Below, piece by piece: positions 1 through 8,804 of a DNA stretch of 64,000 nucleotides; position 1 is the stretch's first letter; every line of letters begins with the position of its first letter. The stretch covers positions 54,585 through 118,584 of the forward strand of contig CAXXRP010000008.1 in NCBI GenBank assembly GCA_963662375.2, written 5' to 3'. Below the pieces are notes generated by a model that was given only the letters and a program-made list of their open reading frames with translations, did no database searches and was not told the DNA's origin. A program made the position numbers and the translations under genes. This stretch comes from UBA11612 sp963662375. Lineage in GTDB: Bacteria > Pseudomonadota > Alphaproteobacteria > Rhodospirillales > Rhodospirillaceae.

Positions 1-561
1 CACCTTGAATTTTTGCGTGGCATACAAAATCCGATTGGCGTGAAAGTCGGACCTAAAACAACGCCCGACGACCTCATGGCTCTTTGCGATGCCTTAAACC
101 CCGATAACGAAGCCGGGCGGCTAACGGTTATTACGCGCATGGGCGCCGAGCGCGTTGCAGAACATTTACCTAGCTTGGTTCGCGCTGCGGTACGCGAAGG
201 CCGCAAGATTGTTTGGTCTTGTGATCCGATGCACGCCAATACAGTAAAAAGCGCCAGCGGGTTCAAAACGCGCCAGTTCGACCGTATTCTCGCGGAAGTA
301 AAAGCATTCTTTGCGGTGCACCGCGCGGAAGGTACCCACGCTGGCGGTGTGCATTTCGAGTTAACCGGGGCTGATGTCACTGAATGTGTCGGCGGCGCTC
401 AGGCCATTACCGACGCGAATTTGGGTGACCGCTATCACACCCATTGCGATCCGCGCCTTAACGCCTCCCAGGCGTTGGAACTGGCGTTTCAGTTGGCAGA
501 GGGATTAAAGGACGAGCGCCACCAGCGCCAGAAGAAGACGCACATCGCCGTCGCACAATAA
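1..561 (+). CDS. aroG: Class II DAHP synthase, C-terminal part (5' end outside window)
   Basis: This is the C-terminal third of a class II (plant-type) 3-deoxy-D-arabino-heptulosonate-7-phosphate synthase, which joins phosphoenolpyruvate and erythrose 4-phosphate in the first step of the shikimate pathway. The frame is open from base 1 and already contains the family stretch HLEFLRGIQNPIGVKVGP. Other family signatures are VWSCDPMHANT, GGVHFELTGADVTECVGG and the DRYHTHCDPRLNASQALELAF region, where His, Glu and Asp metal and substrate ligands lie. The protein ends at a TAA 39 bp before nadE on the same strand. The true start lies upstream of the window. The identification is secure; the symbol is the one commonly used for class II enzymes. 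Confidence 0.93.
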   Translation, partial: HLEFLRGIQNPIGVKVGPKTTPDDLMALCDALNPDNEAGRLTVITRMGAERVAEHLPSLVRAAVREGRKIVWSCDPMHANTVKSASGFKTRQFDRILAEVKAFFAVHRAEGTHAGGVHFELTGADVTECVGGAQAITDANLGDRYHTHCDPRLNASQALELAFQLAEGLKDERHQRQKKTHIAVAQ

Positions 562-600
562 GCGGTTGGTCGTTGCGCGTGTAAGGACTATGACGTCCAG

Positions 601-2292
601 ATGACCACGTCCCTAAAAATCGCTCTTGCACAAATCAATCCCAACGTTGGTGACGTTTCTGGCAACGTTGCATTGGTCAAGACCGTGCGTGCTGAGGCTG
701 CAAAGGCCGGCGCGGATTTGGTCGTATTTTCCGAATTGGTGGTCAGTGGATATCCACCGGAAGATCTTATGTGCCGGACTGCAGTTTTGGACGCGGTTGA
801 GCGGGGCGTGAATGATCTTGCTGCGATTACGGCTGACGGCGGCCCGGGGCTTCTCGTTGGCTCGCCGTGGCGCGGACAGGATGAGAAAAAAGATAATGGC
901 AAGCCGCAAGTCTACAACGCGGGCTTGTTGCTGGACGGCGGCAAAGTATCGGGTGCACGGTTTAAGCACAATCTACCGAACTATGGCGTGTTCGACGAAT
1001 ATCGCGTCTTCATGCCAGGTCCGGTACCCGAGCCCGTAATGTTTCGCGGCGTGCGCATCGGCGCCATGATCTGTGAAGATATGTGGTTTGAGGATGTGGC
1101 CGAGGCCCTGGCGGAGTCCGGTGCTGAACTTCTTGTCGTTTTGAATGGCTCACCCTTCGAGTTAGACAAGCTCGATGTACGCCTTAACCACGCGGTCGCG
1201 CGTGTCACCGAAACCAAACTTCCGCTGATTTATGTCAATCAAGTGGGCGGGCAGGACGATTTGGTCTTTGACGGCGGATCTTTTGTGCTGGGTGCTGATC
1301 GCGCGTTGACGCTGCAGTTGCCAAGCTGGCGTTCGGACCTATCAGTTAGTGATTGGTATAACAAAGACGGGGTTTGGGCCTGCGCGGCGCAAGAACTGCA
1401 TGAACCACTCGACCGCCTAGAGAACATTTACAGGGCGCTCATGCTGGGGTTGGGCGACTATGTGCGGAAGAATGGTTTTCCCGGTGTTGTCATCGGCCTA
1501 TCCGGCGGTGTCGACAGCGCGCTGACGGCTGCCGTGGCCGTGGATGCTCTTGGGCCCGATAAAGTCCGCTGCGTCATGATGCCGTCACCCTATACGTCGC
1601 AGGAGAGCCTTGAGGATGCGGACGGAACCGCGAAGCTGTTAGGGGCGCGATTGGATACCGTGAATATCGGTCCGGCCATGAAGGCCTATGACTCAATGCT
1701 GGAGCCGCTGTTTACCGGGACCGAACCCGATACCACAGAGGAAAATATTCAGGCCCGGGCACGCGGCATCACCCTCATGGCACTGTCGAACAAGTTCGGC
1801 CACATGGTATTATCGACCGGTAACAAGAGTGAGATGAGCGTCGGGTATTCCACACTCTACGGCGACTTATGTGGCGGGTATTCGGTTCTTAAAGATGTCT
1901 ATAAAACGACGGTATTCGACCTATCCCGCTGGCGTAATGCCCATAAACCTGACGGTGCTCTAGGGCTTGATGGGCCGATCATGCCCGAGCGGATTATCAC
2001 TAAACCGCCCACGGCAGAACTGAAGCCCAATCAGACGGACCAGGACACGTTGCCGCCCTATGACGTTCTCGATGGTATTTTGAAGGGACTTATTGAAGGG
2101 GAAATGGGCGTTGCCGCCGTTGCCGCTGGGGGCTTCGATGACACTGTGGTGCGCCGAATTTTCCGTATGCTCAAAATAGCCGAGTACAAGCGGCGTCAGG
2201 CTCCGCCGGGCGTCAAAATCACGCATATCGCTTTTGGCCGGGATTACCGTTATCCCATCACCAACGGCTTTGACGATGCGACCGGGCCGTGA
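601..2292 (+). CDS. nadE: Glutamine-dependent NAD+ synthetase
   Basis: Two-domain NAD synthetase of 563 aa that amidates nicotinic acid adenine dinucleotide with ammonia from glutamine, the last step of NAD synthesis. Residues 1 to about 270 form the nitrilase-type glutaminase with the triad Glu45 (VVFSELVVSG), Lys122 (RFKHNLPNYG) and Cys158 (GAMICEDMWF). The C-terminal half is the ATP-pyrophosphatase synthetase with the P-loop SGGVDS at 301-306 and the STGNKSEMSVGYSTLYGD segment. The length is normal for the bacterial two-domain type. An AAGGA motif lies about 13 bp before the ATG, at the long end of normal spacing. It is followed after 31 bp by glnS and ends with TGA, which shows that TGA is a normal stop in this genome. 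Confidence 0.96.
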   Translation: MTTSLKIALAQINPNVGDVSGNVALVKTVRAEAAKAGADLVVFSELVVSGYPPEDLMCRTAVLDAVERGVNDLAAITADGGPGLLVGSPWRGQDEKKDNGKPQVYNAGLLLDGGKVSGARFKHNLPNYGVFDEYRVFMPGPVPEPVMFRGVRIGAMICEDMWFEDVAEALAESGAELLVVLNGSPFELDKLDVRLNHAVARVTETKLPLIYVNQVGGQDDLVFDGGSFVLGADRALTLQLPSWRSDLSVSDWYNKDGVWACAAQELHEPLDRLENIYRALMLGLGDYVRKNGFPGVVIGLSGGVDSALTAAVAVDALGPDKVRCVMMPSPYTSQESLEDADGTAKLLGARLDTVNIGPAMKAYDSMLEPLFTGTEPDTTEENIQARARGITLMALSNKFGHMVLSTGNKSEMSVGYSTLYGDLCGGYSVLKDVYKTTVFDLSRWRNAHKPDGALGLDGPIMPERIITKPPTAELKPNQTDQDTLPPYDVLDGILKGLIEGEMGVAAVAAGGFDDTVVRRIFRMLKIAEYKRRQAPPGVKITHIAFGRDYRYPITNGFDDATGP

Positions 2293-2323
2293 GCTAAAAA
2301 ATAAGAGCGATCTAGGAAGCGCT

Positions 2324-3982
2324 ATGTCTGATGAAGAGCCTGTGCCGGTCGCGAATTTCATCCGCGATATTGTCAAAAGCGACGTGACAGAAGGGTGGAC
2401 TCAAGGGGTTGTTACGCGCTTCCCGCCGGAACCCAACGGCTATCTTCATATCGGCCATGCTAAAGCGATCTGCCTCAATTTTGGTATAGCGACCGACTTC
2501 GGTGGCCGGTGCCATTTGCGTTTCGACGATACAAATCCAGCCAGAGAGGAACAGGAGTACATCGACGCCATTCAGCGCGACGTGCGCTGGCTCGGGTTTG
2601 ATTGGGGCAAACACCTTCATTACGCCTCGGATTACTTCAAGCAGTTGTATAATTGGGCTGAAGACCTGATTGCGAATAACCATGCCTACGTCGATGATCA
2701 GACGGCGGACGAAATTCGCGCAAACCGCGGTACACTGACCGCGCCCGGCACAAACAGCCCCTACCGCGACCGCAGCCCCGACGAAAACTTCGACTTGTTT
2801 CGCCGCATGCGCACGGGGGAATTCCCCAACGGAGCGCGAGTGTTGCGCGCCAAAATCGACATGGCGTCGGGCAACATCAATCTGCGTGACCCGGTGCTTT
2901 ACCGCATCATTCACACCTCGCATCCGCGGACAGGCACAACTTGGTGCATTTACCCCAACTACGATTTTGCTCATGGCCAATCGGACGCTATTGAGGGCGT
3001 GACCCACTCGCTCTGCACTCTAGAATTTGAAGACCACCGCCCGCTGTACGACTGGCTGCTCGAGAATCTTCCGGTGCCTTCGCGGCCGCGCCAGTACGAA
3101 TTCGCTCGGTTGAACATCGCCTATACTATCCTGTCCAAGCGCGTTCTGACTCAGCTTGTTCGTGATGGACATGTTAGTGGTTGGGATGATCCACGTATGC
3201 CGACACTGGCGGGGCTGCGCCGGCGTGGGGTGCCGCCCGAATCTCTACGTGATTTTATCAATCGCATCGGTGTCGCGCGCGCGAGCAGCATGGTCGAAGT
3301 TGCCATGTTTGATGCATGCGTACGTGAGTATCTGAACAAGACCGCGCCGCGCTATATGGTCGTGTTGCGGCCGCTCAAAGTCATCATCGAGAACTATCCA
3401 GAAGGTGAGGGAGAAGAGCTTAACGCGGTCAACAATCCGGAAGATTACTCTGCTGGTTCCCGTAAAGTACCATTTAGCCGCGAGCTCTACATCGAACAAG
3501 ACGATTTCATGGAGGACCCGCCGAAGAAATTTTTTCGCTTGTCCCCCGGCAAGGAAGTCCGTTTGCGCTACGCCTATTTCATCACATGCCGTGAGGCGGT
3601 CAAGAATGCCGCTGGTGAGGTGGTTGAGTTGCGTTGCATCTACGACTCCGCGACCCGCGGCGGCAATGCGCCCGATGGCCGCAAAGTCAAAGCCACCTTG
3701 CATTGGGTTTCTGCGCCTCATGCCAAGACGGCGGAGGTACGGCTCTACAATCCGCTCTTCACCCGACCCGACCCGGGCGCGAACGGCGATCCCATTGCGG
3801 CCCTCAATCCGGACTCATTGGAAGTTATTCCAGCCGTGCGGATCGAACCGGCGCTCGAGGCCGCGCCGGTTGGCGGAACTGTGCAGTTCGAAAGGCTTGG
3901 CTATTTTTGCCGTGACCCCGACGCTGGCCTTGTCTTCAATCGCACCGTTGGCTTGCGTGACACCTATGCGAAAACGCGATAA
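2324..3982 (+). CDS. glnS: Glutaminyl-tRNA synthetase
   Basis: Class I aminoacyl-tRNA synthetase of 552 aa that charges tRNA-Gln directly. The HIGH motif appears as YLHIGHAKA near residue 43, and the second ATP-binding motif as ILSKRVL. The segment YDFAHGQSDAIEGVTHSLCTLEFEDHRPLYDW is typical of GlnRS rather than bacterial GluRS. The C-terminal beta-barrel anticodon-binding region is present (PLKVIIENYPEGEGEE, FFRLSPGKEVRLRYAYFI). The start at 2324 follows AGGAAG at 2314-2319; an earlier in-frame start at 2234 would overlap nadE and lacks family similarity. Many alphaproteobacteria lack GlnRS and use the GatCAB transamidation route, so its presence is a useful lineage marker. Confidence 0.95.
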   Translation: MSDEEPVPVANFIRDIVKSDVTEGWTQGVVTRFPPEPNGYLHIGHAKAICLNFGIATDFGGRCHLRFDDTNPAREEQEYIDAIQRDVRWLGFDWGKHLHYASDYFKQLYNWAEDLIANNHAYVDDQTADEIRANRGTLTAPGTNSPYRDRSPDENFDLFRRMRTGEFPNGARVLRAKIDMASGNINLRDPVLYRIIHTSHPRTGTTWCIYPNYDFAHGQSDAIEGVTHSLCTLEFEDHRPLYDWLLENLPVPSRPRQYEFARLNIAYTILSKRVLTQLVRDGHVSGWDDPRMPTLAGLRRRGVPPESLRDFINRIGVARASSMVEVAMFDACVREYLNKTAPRYMVVLRPLKVIIENYPEGEGEELNAVNNPEDYSAGSRKVPFSRELYIEQDDFMEDPPKKFFRLSPGKEVRLRYAYFITCREAVKNAAGEVVELRCIYDSATRGGNAPDGRKVKATLHWVSAPHAKTAEVRLYNPLFTRPDPGANGDPIAALNPDSLEVIPAVRIEPALEAAPVGGTVQFERLGYFCRDPDAGLVFNRTVGLRDTYAKTR

Positions 3983-4031
3983 ATCAGAAGTCATCAAATC
4001 CAAATCCCGCGTAACGGGTCTCGCCGCTAAC

Positions 4032-4592
4032 ATGACAGCGCGCGCCATCACATCAACTAACTGGCCGGCAGTCAAATCTGTTTAGAAAGAACGGTGCCTG
4101 TGGCACGTGCTGGTACATGTTCTGGCGTCTACCCAAGGGCGACTCGTTCTGGCAAGAGCAAAAGGGCACGCTCAACTGCAAGCATTCAAGACTCTCGTCA
4201 CCGGCGGCTACGCACTGGGTGTTCTTGCGTTCGCGGGAGATGCGCCCGTGGGCTGATGCTCAGTGGCCCCGAAAGAAGACTTCGCCTATTTCAACCGTTC
4301 ACGTGTGCTCAATGTTACCTCTTCGCTGGGAACATGGAGCGTAACCTGTTTCTACGTGGCGGCAAAGTGGCGCGACAAGGGCGTGGCCGCGGCGTTGCTC
4401 CGCGAGGCTATGGCGTTCGCCAAGCGCGATAAAGCGGCAGCCGTTGAAGGGTATCCGGTTGTGCCGTCTTCGCAACGAAAAATACCCGCCGCTTTCGCAT
4501 GGACCGGCGTGCCAGGGTTATTCGCCAAGGCGGGGTTCAAGAAACTCAAGCGCTTGGCAGGCGTGCGGCCGATCTACCGCCTCGACTTTTAG
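4032..4592 (+). pseudogene. GNAT-family N-acetyltransferase, broken by two frameshifts and a stop
   Basis: A GNAT acetyltransferase can be reconstructed only by changing frame twice. ATG at 4032 opens MTARAITSTNWPAVKS. Near 4078 the reading passes to another frame (LFRKNGACGTCWYMFWRLPK), where the conserved GACGTCW-type N-terminal motif is seen. Near 4175-4185 it returns to the first frame (AFKTLVTGGYALGVLAFAGD). TGA at 4254-4256 then replaces the Trp of the usual PVGWC motif, after which PKEDFAYFNRSRVL and the acetyl-CoA binding region VAAKWRDKGVAAALL continue to the stop. The C-terminal part alone could start at GTG 4263 but would lack the N-terminal substrate region. It is convergent with the threonine aldolase gene, with 5 bp between them. 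Confidence 0.85.
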
Positions 4593-4597
4593 GGGAC

Positions 4598-5611
4598 TTA
4601 TCGACTTGTAAAGTACTGCCCCATCGTCACGATGACCTTGTCGATGTCAGAGGCCGTCACGTCCAAGTGTGTAACCAAGCGGGCAGAGGGCATTTTGCGC
4701 ATATCCGCGAATATCCCGTGATCCGTAAGGTAGCACGACAAGTCTTGAGCGCGCCCTTCGGGGACGCGGACGAACACCATGTTCGTGGCCTGGGATATCA
4801 CCTCTATTTCCGGTATCTGCGCTAGCCCGCGGGCTAAACTTTCCGCATTCGCATGATCTTCCGCTAATCGCTCGATGTTGTGCTCCAAGGCGTAGAGGCA
4901 TGCGGCCGCGAGAATGCCGGCCTGGCGCATGCCCCCGCCCAGAACTTTGCGCCAGCGGTGTGCGCGATCTATGGTTTCCAGATCTCCGACAAGAACCGAT
5001 CCGACTGGTGCGCCAAGGCCTTTTGAGAAACAGATGGAAACCGTATCGAAGGGTCCGCATAGCTCCGGCAGCGGCATTTTTGAAGCGATCCCAGCATTTA
5101 AGATGCGTGCGCCATCTAAATGTATGCTCAACCCGTGGCGTCGCGCCAGGTTTGTCGCGTCCGTTACGTAGGTGGACGGCAGCACTTTGCCGCTTATGGT
5201 GTTCTCGAGGGCCAGCAGGCGCGTGCGGGCAAAGTGATCGTCCCGCGGTTTGATTGCCGCAGCTACTTTCTCTAGCGGCAATGTTCCGTCCGGTGCGTTT
5301 TCAATGGGCTGAGGCTGCACGCTGCCCAGCACCGCCGCGCCGCCGCCCTCGAATTTATAGGTGTGGGCGTTCTGGCCGACGATGTACTCGTCGCCGCGTT
5401 CGCAGTGGGACATGATTCCCGCCAGGTTGCTCTGAGTGCCGGAAGGAAAGAAGAGTCCCGCTTTCTTTCCCGCTTGCGCTGCAAGGGTTTCTTGCAACCG
5501 GTTCACCGTGGGATCGTCGCCCCAAACGTCGTCACCCACTTCGGCGTCCAGCATGGCCTTGCGCATGCCGGGACTGGGGCGCGTGACGGTATCGCTGCGC
5601 AGGTCGATCAA
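4598..5611 (-). CDS. ltaE: Low-specificity L-threonine aldolase
   Basis: PLP-dependent fold-type I enzyme of 337 aa that cleaves L-threonine or allo-threonine to glycine and acetaldehyde. The N-terminus MIDLRSDTVTRPSPGMRKAM and the GDDVWGDDPTVNRLQE segment are typical of the family. The PLP lysine is Lys197 in SICFSKGLGAPVGS, and IHLDGARILNA carries the cofactor-binding Asp. The length is normal. It lies 12 bp downstream of the lipoprotein hydrolase on the same strand, so the two may be co-transcribed. No defects are visible. Confidence 0.93.
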   Translation of the reverse strand: MIDLRSDTVTRPSPGMRKAMLDAEVGDDVWGDDPTVNRLQETLAAQAGKKAGLFFPSGTQSNLAGIMSHCERGDEYIVGQNAHTYKFEGGGAAVLGSVQPQPIENAPDGTLPLEKVAAAIKPRDDHFARTRLLALENTISGKVLPSTYVTDATNLARRHGLSIHLDGARILNAGIASKMPLPELCGPFDTVSICFSKGLGAPVGSVLVGDLETIDRAHRWRKVLGGGMRQAGILAAACLYALEHNIERLAEDHANAESLARGLAQIPEIEVISQATNMVFVRVPEGRAQDLSCYLTDHGIFADMRKMPSARLVTHLDVTASDIDKVIVTMGQYFTSR

Positions 5612-5623
5612 TTTTCTACTTCC

Positions 5624-6754
5624 TCAAATGCTTATCAAAAACAACTTCACGATCACGTCGAGGGCTTCCTGTGTCTCGGGCACTTCAACGTTGTAAGTGA
5701 AAGCGTGCCACATGTCTTCCCAGGCGTAGAAGTATGACTCAACGCCGAGTTTGGCCATTTGCGTGTGAGTATACGCGACGCTGCTTAGGTCCAGGCTGCG
5801 GGCGCCGGTGTTCAGAAAAGTCAGTGGGAATTTCGATAAAAATTTCGGATGAAACACCGGTGCGACCATGGGGCCGCGCGGGTCCACGTCACTGAAATAG
5901 GCCATCGGAAACGGCGGCGGGTTGGGTGCGGGCGGCGGCAGTGCGGCACTGAAAAATACGCCCATCGGCAAGGCCCAGAAACGAGAATCGCCGCCCGAGA
6001 CGCTCTCGGCCGCGGCGCACAAAATGCCAACGGTGCCCGCCGTGGACAGACCCTCGTTCAGAATCCAGGCGGTAGATTGCGCGGTCATGACGCCGCCGCC
6101 GGAGCAGTCAAAAACGCCGACGTTTTCAGGTCGGTAGTCGTTCAAGAGATCACGGTAAACCGCCGCAACGTCCTCACTGCCGGCGGGCAATTTATGCTCC
6201 GGGCCCTGGCGGTAATCGACGGCAACGATTTTGATTTTGCCGAGACTGGCGATGGGTATGGGTTCAATGCGCCCGCCGTGGACAGCACCGAGCATAAAAC
6301 TGCCGGCGTGAACCTCTATTAGTACACGGTCTTGATTCTTCTCGGAAATACCGTCCCGCGGCGTGATGATTTCGACATGAACGCTGCCGATGTGGGTGTC
6401 TTCAATATCGACGGGGTAAAGTTTTGCCGCCTTCTCCAGCCGCGGACCGTAGAAGAGTTTGTTGTGAGTTTCGCGGTGTTTCTCAATGCCCTGGTCGGTG
6501 ATCACCGGTTCGGGATTGCGGATACCCTCAACATAAACCTCCCTGGCGTTCTCACTCATATAATTGGAAAGCGGGACCGAGTAGGCTGGAATATGCACGG
6601 TGCCGTCCTGGTCGACGGTCACATTCTGCACAGTGTCGGCACGGTTTTGCGCGTTCTCTGCACGGTCACAGCCTGTTAATGCGACCGCCGCCGACATAAT
6701 GAGCAGAAAGGAACCCCAAGATTTGAAACAGGGCTTCATCGTCTTTATGGTCAT
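5624..6754 (-). CDS. Alpha/beta hydrolase-fold lipoprotein (HSL/acetyl-esterase-like)
   Basis: Predicted envelope lipoprotein of about 376 aa with a signal peptide and lipobox ALTGC (Cys about residue 29). The body resembles hormone-sensitive-lipase-type hydrolases: a strand with VLIEVHAGSFMLGAV where the HGGG oxyanion loop is expected, VDYRQGPEHKLPAGSEDV, a nucleophile elbow VFDCSGGGV, an LNTGARSLDLSS acid segment and a C-terminal WEDMWHAF His motif. Both the oxyanion loop (HAGS instead of HGGG) and the elbow (DCSGG instead of GDSAGG) are atypical, so the substrate cannot be guessed. The start at 6754 is chosen because GGGAGA sits 9 bp before this ATG; GTG at 6763 would have no spacing to it. 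Confidence 0.8.
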   Translation of the reverse strand: MTIKTMKPCFKSWGSFLLIMSAAVALTGCDRAENAQNRADTVQNVTVDQDGTVHIPAYSVPLSNYMSENAREVYVEGIRNPEPVITDQGIEKHRETHNKLFYGPRLEKAAKLYPVDIEDTHIGSVHVEIITPRDGISEKNQDRVLIEVHAGSFMLGAVHGGRIEPIPIASLGKIKIVAVDYRQGPEHKLPAGSEDVAAVYRDLLNDYRPENVGVFDCSGGGVMTAQSTAWILNEGLSTAGTVGILCAAAESVSGGDSRFWALPMGVFFSAALPPPAPNPPPFPMAYFSDVDPRGPMVAPVFHPKFLSKFPLTFLNTGARSLDLSSVAYTHTQMAKLGVESYFYAWEDMWHAFTYNVEVPETQEALDVIVKLFLISI

Positions 6755-6798
6755 CGCAACCACTCTCCCGAATTTCAGCCCGGTGAAAGGCCCAAACT

Positions 6799-7212
6799 AT
6801 GCCGATAGTATATGTTGCCATGAGTAACGTCATGCAGGAATGGGGCGCGGACGTGGGCGTGAGCAAGCGATTGTATAAAATCGGTTTGGTGGACGGCGAT
6901 CCGCAAGAGGCCGTTCAAGATTTGTGCGCTGAAAATTACGCGGGCCATTCGGACTGGCAGCTCGTAAGCAGCCGCGAGGTGGACGGGCTGGATGCGGAAA
7001 CCGTTCTGCAACGCGCCAGTGAGCGGCAGAAAATGCTCGACCCGTTATATTACCCACACATTAAGGGCGTCAAAGACATCGTCAGACTGGACCAGCGCAA
7101 AGTGGAGGCCAACATTGTGATTAAGAAAACGATGGAGGGCCGGGACAGTAAGGTGCCAAAACTCAAGCCCGCCGACTTTGCCGAGTTTCTCATCGAAAGT
7201 GTGCTCCAATAG
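6799..7212 (+). CDS. Conserved hypothetical protein, possibly GIY-YIG/T5orf172-like
   Basis: Cytosolic protein of 137 aa with no signal peptide or membrane segment. The N-terminal half, VYVAMSN followed by RLYKIGLVDGDPQEAVQDL, resembles the two-strand start of GIY-YIG-like domains of the Mug113/T5orf172 type, where VYV and KIG replace GIY and YIG and a short helix with Arg/Glu follows. This is a pattern judgement, not a firm family call. The C-terminal half (VKDIVRLDQRKVEANIVIKKTMEG) is unrecognised. It diverges from the lipoprotein hydrolase with only a short shared promoter region, and is followed after 49 bp by trmJ. Confidence 0.6.
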   Translation: MPIVYVAMSNVMQEWGADVGVSKRLYKIGLVDGDPQEAVQDLCAENYAGHSDWQLVSSREVDGLDAETVLQRASERQKMLDPLYYPHIKGVKDIVRLDQRKVEANIVIKKTMEGRDSKVPKLKPADFAEFLIESVLQ

Positions 7213-7261
7213 CTCGCGTTTGGAGGAGCGACGGGATCAACGCTATATGGGCGGTTGACCT

Positions 7262-8119
7262 ATGACCAAAGCTGAGCCGGGCCGTACACAATCTACATCT
7301 TACGCCGAGAAGGCGCGCCTGCCAGCGCGGGCAGGAAAGAATCCACCAGCAGTAATTTTGGTCGAGCCGCAACTGGCCGAGAACATGGGCACCGCCGCGC
7401 GGGCGATGATGAACACCGGCCTTGAAGATCTGCGGCTGGTCGATCCGAAACAGGCCTGGTTGAACGAAAAGGCGGTTGCCGCATCGTCCGGTGCGGAGCG
7501 AATTCTCAAGGCGGCGAAACGCTTCGATACCGTTCGGGCCGCTCTGGCCGATCTTGAAATCGTCTATGCTACGACCGCGCGCCAGCGCGACATGGTCAAG
7601 CTGCTGATGACAGGGCGAGCAGCGGCGGCCGACATGCGCGCCCATGCGGCGGCGGGCAGAAAGGTGGGTATTCTGTTCGGACGCGAGCGGGACGGCTTGT
7701 CCAACGACGAGGTGAGTCTCGCCAACATTATCGTTGAGGTGCCGCTTAATCCGGAGCATTCCTCGCTCAATTTGGCACAAGCGGTTTTGATCATCGGCTA
7801 TGAGTGGTTTCAGGCAGGATACGGCGGCCCTGATGCGCTCGTTACGCTCAAAAGGACCTCGCCTGCCGAACAGCGGATGCTTCAGGGCCTGTTCAACCAC
7901 CTCGAGCAAGAGCTGGTGATTTGCGGATTCTTGCGTGTCGACGAGAAGCGCCCGAGCATGATGGTCAACATCCGCAACATGCTGCAGCGGGCAGACCTAA
8001 CGGAACAGGAAGTCCGCACCTTGCACGGCGTGATCACCGAGCTGCGCTACGGACGGCGGGGCGACCGGCCGAAAAGGCAAACGGACTTCGCTGAAAAAAT
8101 AAATATTCCGGAGAAGTAG
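7262..8119 (+). CDS. trmJ: tRNA (cytidine/uridine-2'-O-)-methyltransferase TrmJ
   Basis: SPOUT-superfamily RNA methyltransferase of 285 aa, expected to methylate the ribose of nucleotide 32 in the anticodon loop using S-adenosylmethionine. Visible signatures are VILVEPQLAENMGTAARAMMN near residue 30, the knot region VGILFGRERDGLSNDEVSLAN and the SAM-binding loop VPLNPEHSSLNLAQAVLIIGYE. A C-terminal helical extension of about 100 residues matches the TrmJ type rather than TrmL. The Arg/Lys-rich N-terminal extension of about 30 residues is short and variable in the family. The gene is intact. The broken GNAT gene begins one base after its stop. Confidence 0.9.
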   Translation: MTKAEPGRTQSTSYAEKARLPARAGKNPPAVILVEPQLAENMGTAARAMMNTGLEDLRLVDPKQAWLNEKAVAASSGAERILKAAKRFDTVRAALADLEIVYATTARQRDMVKLLMTGRAAAADMRAHAAAGRKVGILFGRERDGLSNDEVSLANIIVEVPLNPEHSSLNLAQAVLIIGYEWFQAGYGGPDALVTLKRTSPAEQRMLQGLFNHLEQELVICGFLRVDEKRPSMMVNIRNMLQRADLTEQEVRTLHGVITELRYGRRGDRPKRQTDFAEKINIPEK

Positions 8120-8120
8120 C

Positions 8121-8537
8121 TTGGACATTGTCATCTACCAGCCCGAGCACTTCGATGACGTAAATTCGCTATGGCACGAGGTGTTTCCCGACTATCCACC
8201 ATGGAACGCGGCAGAAGTCACAATACCTGCAAAAATAGAAACGCAACCCGATTTATTTCTTGTTGCTGTTCACGACGGTTGAGTTTTGGGCTCCATCATG
8301 GCTGGCTACGATGGTCACAGCGGATGACTTTACTTGGTAGCTGTCTTGCAATCTCACCGAAGTCAAGGCATCGGCACCGCACTTGTTCGGGAAACAGAGA
8401 ACCGACTCAGGTTTTTAAGATGCAAGAAAATCAACTTGCAAGTCCGATCGTCCAACACTGACGTTGTCGAATTTTATCGGCTCCTTGGTTACGTGGTTGA
8501 GGAGCGGGTGAGCATGGGGAAACGGCTGCCCAGCTGA
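8121..8537 (+). pseudogene. GNAT-family N-acetyltransferase with two in-frame TGA stops
   Basis: One continuous frame from TTG 8121 to the TGA at 8535-8537 encodes a recognisable 138-residue GNAT protein but is interrupted twice by TGA. The N-terminal part reads LDIVIYQPEHFDDVNSLWHE. The first TGA at 8280-8282 falls in HDG*VLGS. The second at 8325-8327 replaces the Trp of the conserved GYDGHxGWLYxxAV motif. Beyond it the acetyl-CoA loop SHRSQGIGTALV and the C-terminal VEFYRLLGYVVEERVSMGKRL are intact. A C-terminal fragment from TTG 8334 would lack the first three strands. It directly follows trmJ and may have shared its transcript. Confidence 0.85.
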
Positions 8538-8666
8538 GAAATGTCACTTACTTTCGTCGGATCAACTTCACGATTACGGTCCGGCAATCTCCGCGGTGGC
8601 GGATTGATTCCATATAACCATATGATTCTTATACGATACTTAAGTGGGCCGACGGCGGGCCCCGTA

Positions 8667-8694
8667 TTGACTTCCGGCGCCCCATCCCTATACT
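8667..8694 (+). promoter_or_regulatory. Sigma-70-type promoter for rpsD
   Basis: TTGACT at 8667-8672 and TATACT at 8689-8694 are separated by 16 bp, close to the housekeeping consensus. Transcription would start near 8701 and leave a leader of about 100 nt before rpsD at 8805. It fits the need for a strong promoter in front of a ribosomal protein gene after the decayed GNAT frame. No ribosomal-protein operator structure is recognised in the leader. Confidence 0.6.
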
Positions 8695-8804
8695 CCGCCG
8701 CCTTATTTCCGGGAACGCATGTGGCGGTCAAAAGTGCCGCTTCATCGCCCCCTGGTCTTCGGACCGGACGGGACTACCGGGACAATATAAAAAATAGGCC
8801 AATC

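Noticed and set aside
4254..8327. TGA read as tryptophan (alternative genetic code)
   Set aside because: nadE, katG, purL-region genes and others end normally at TGA, and the affected genes carry further defects, so decay is the simpler explanation.
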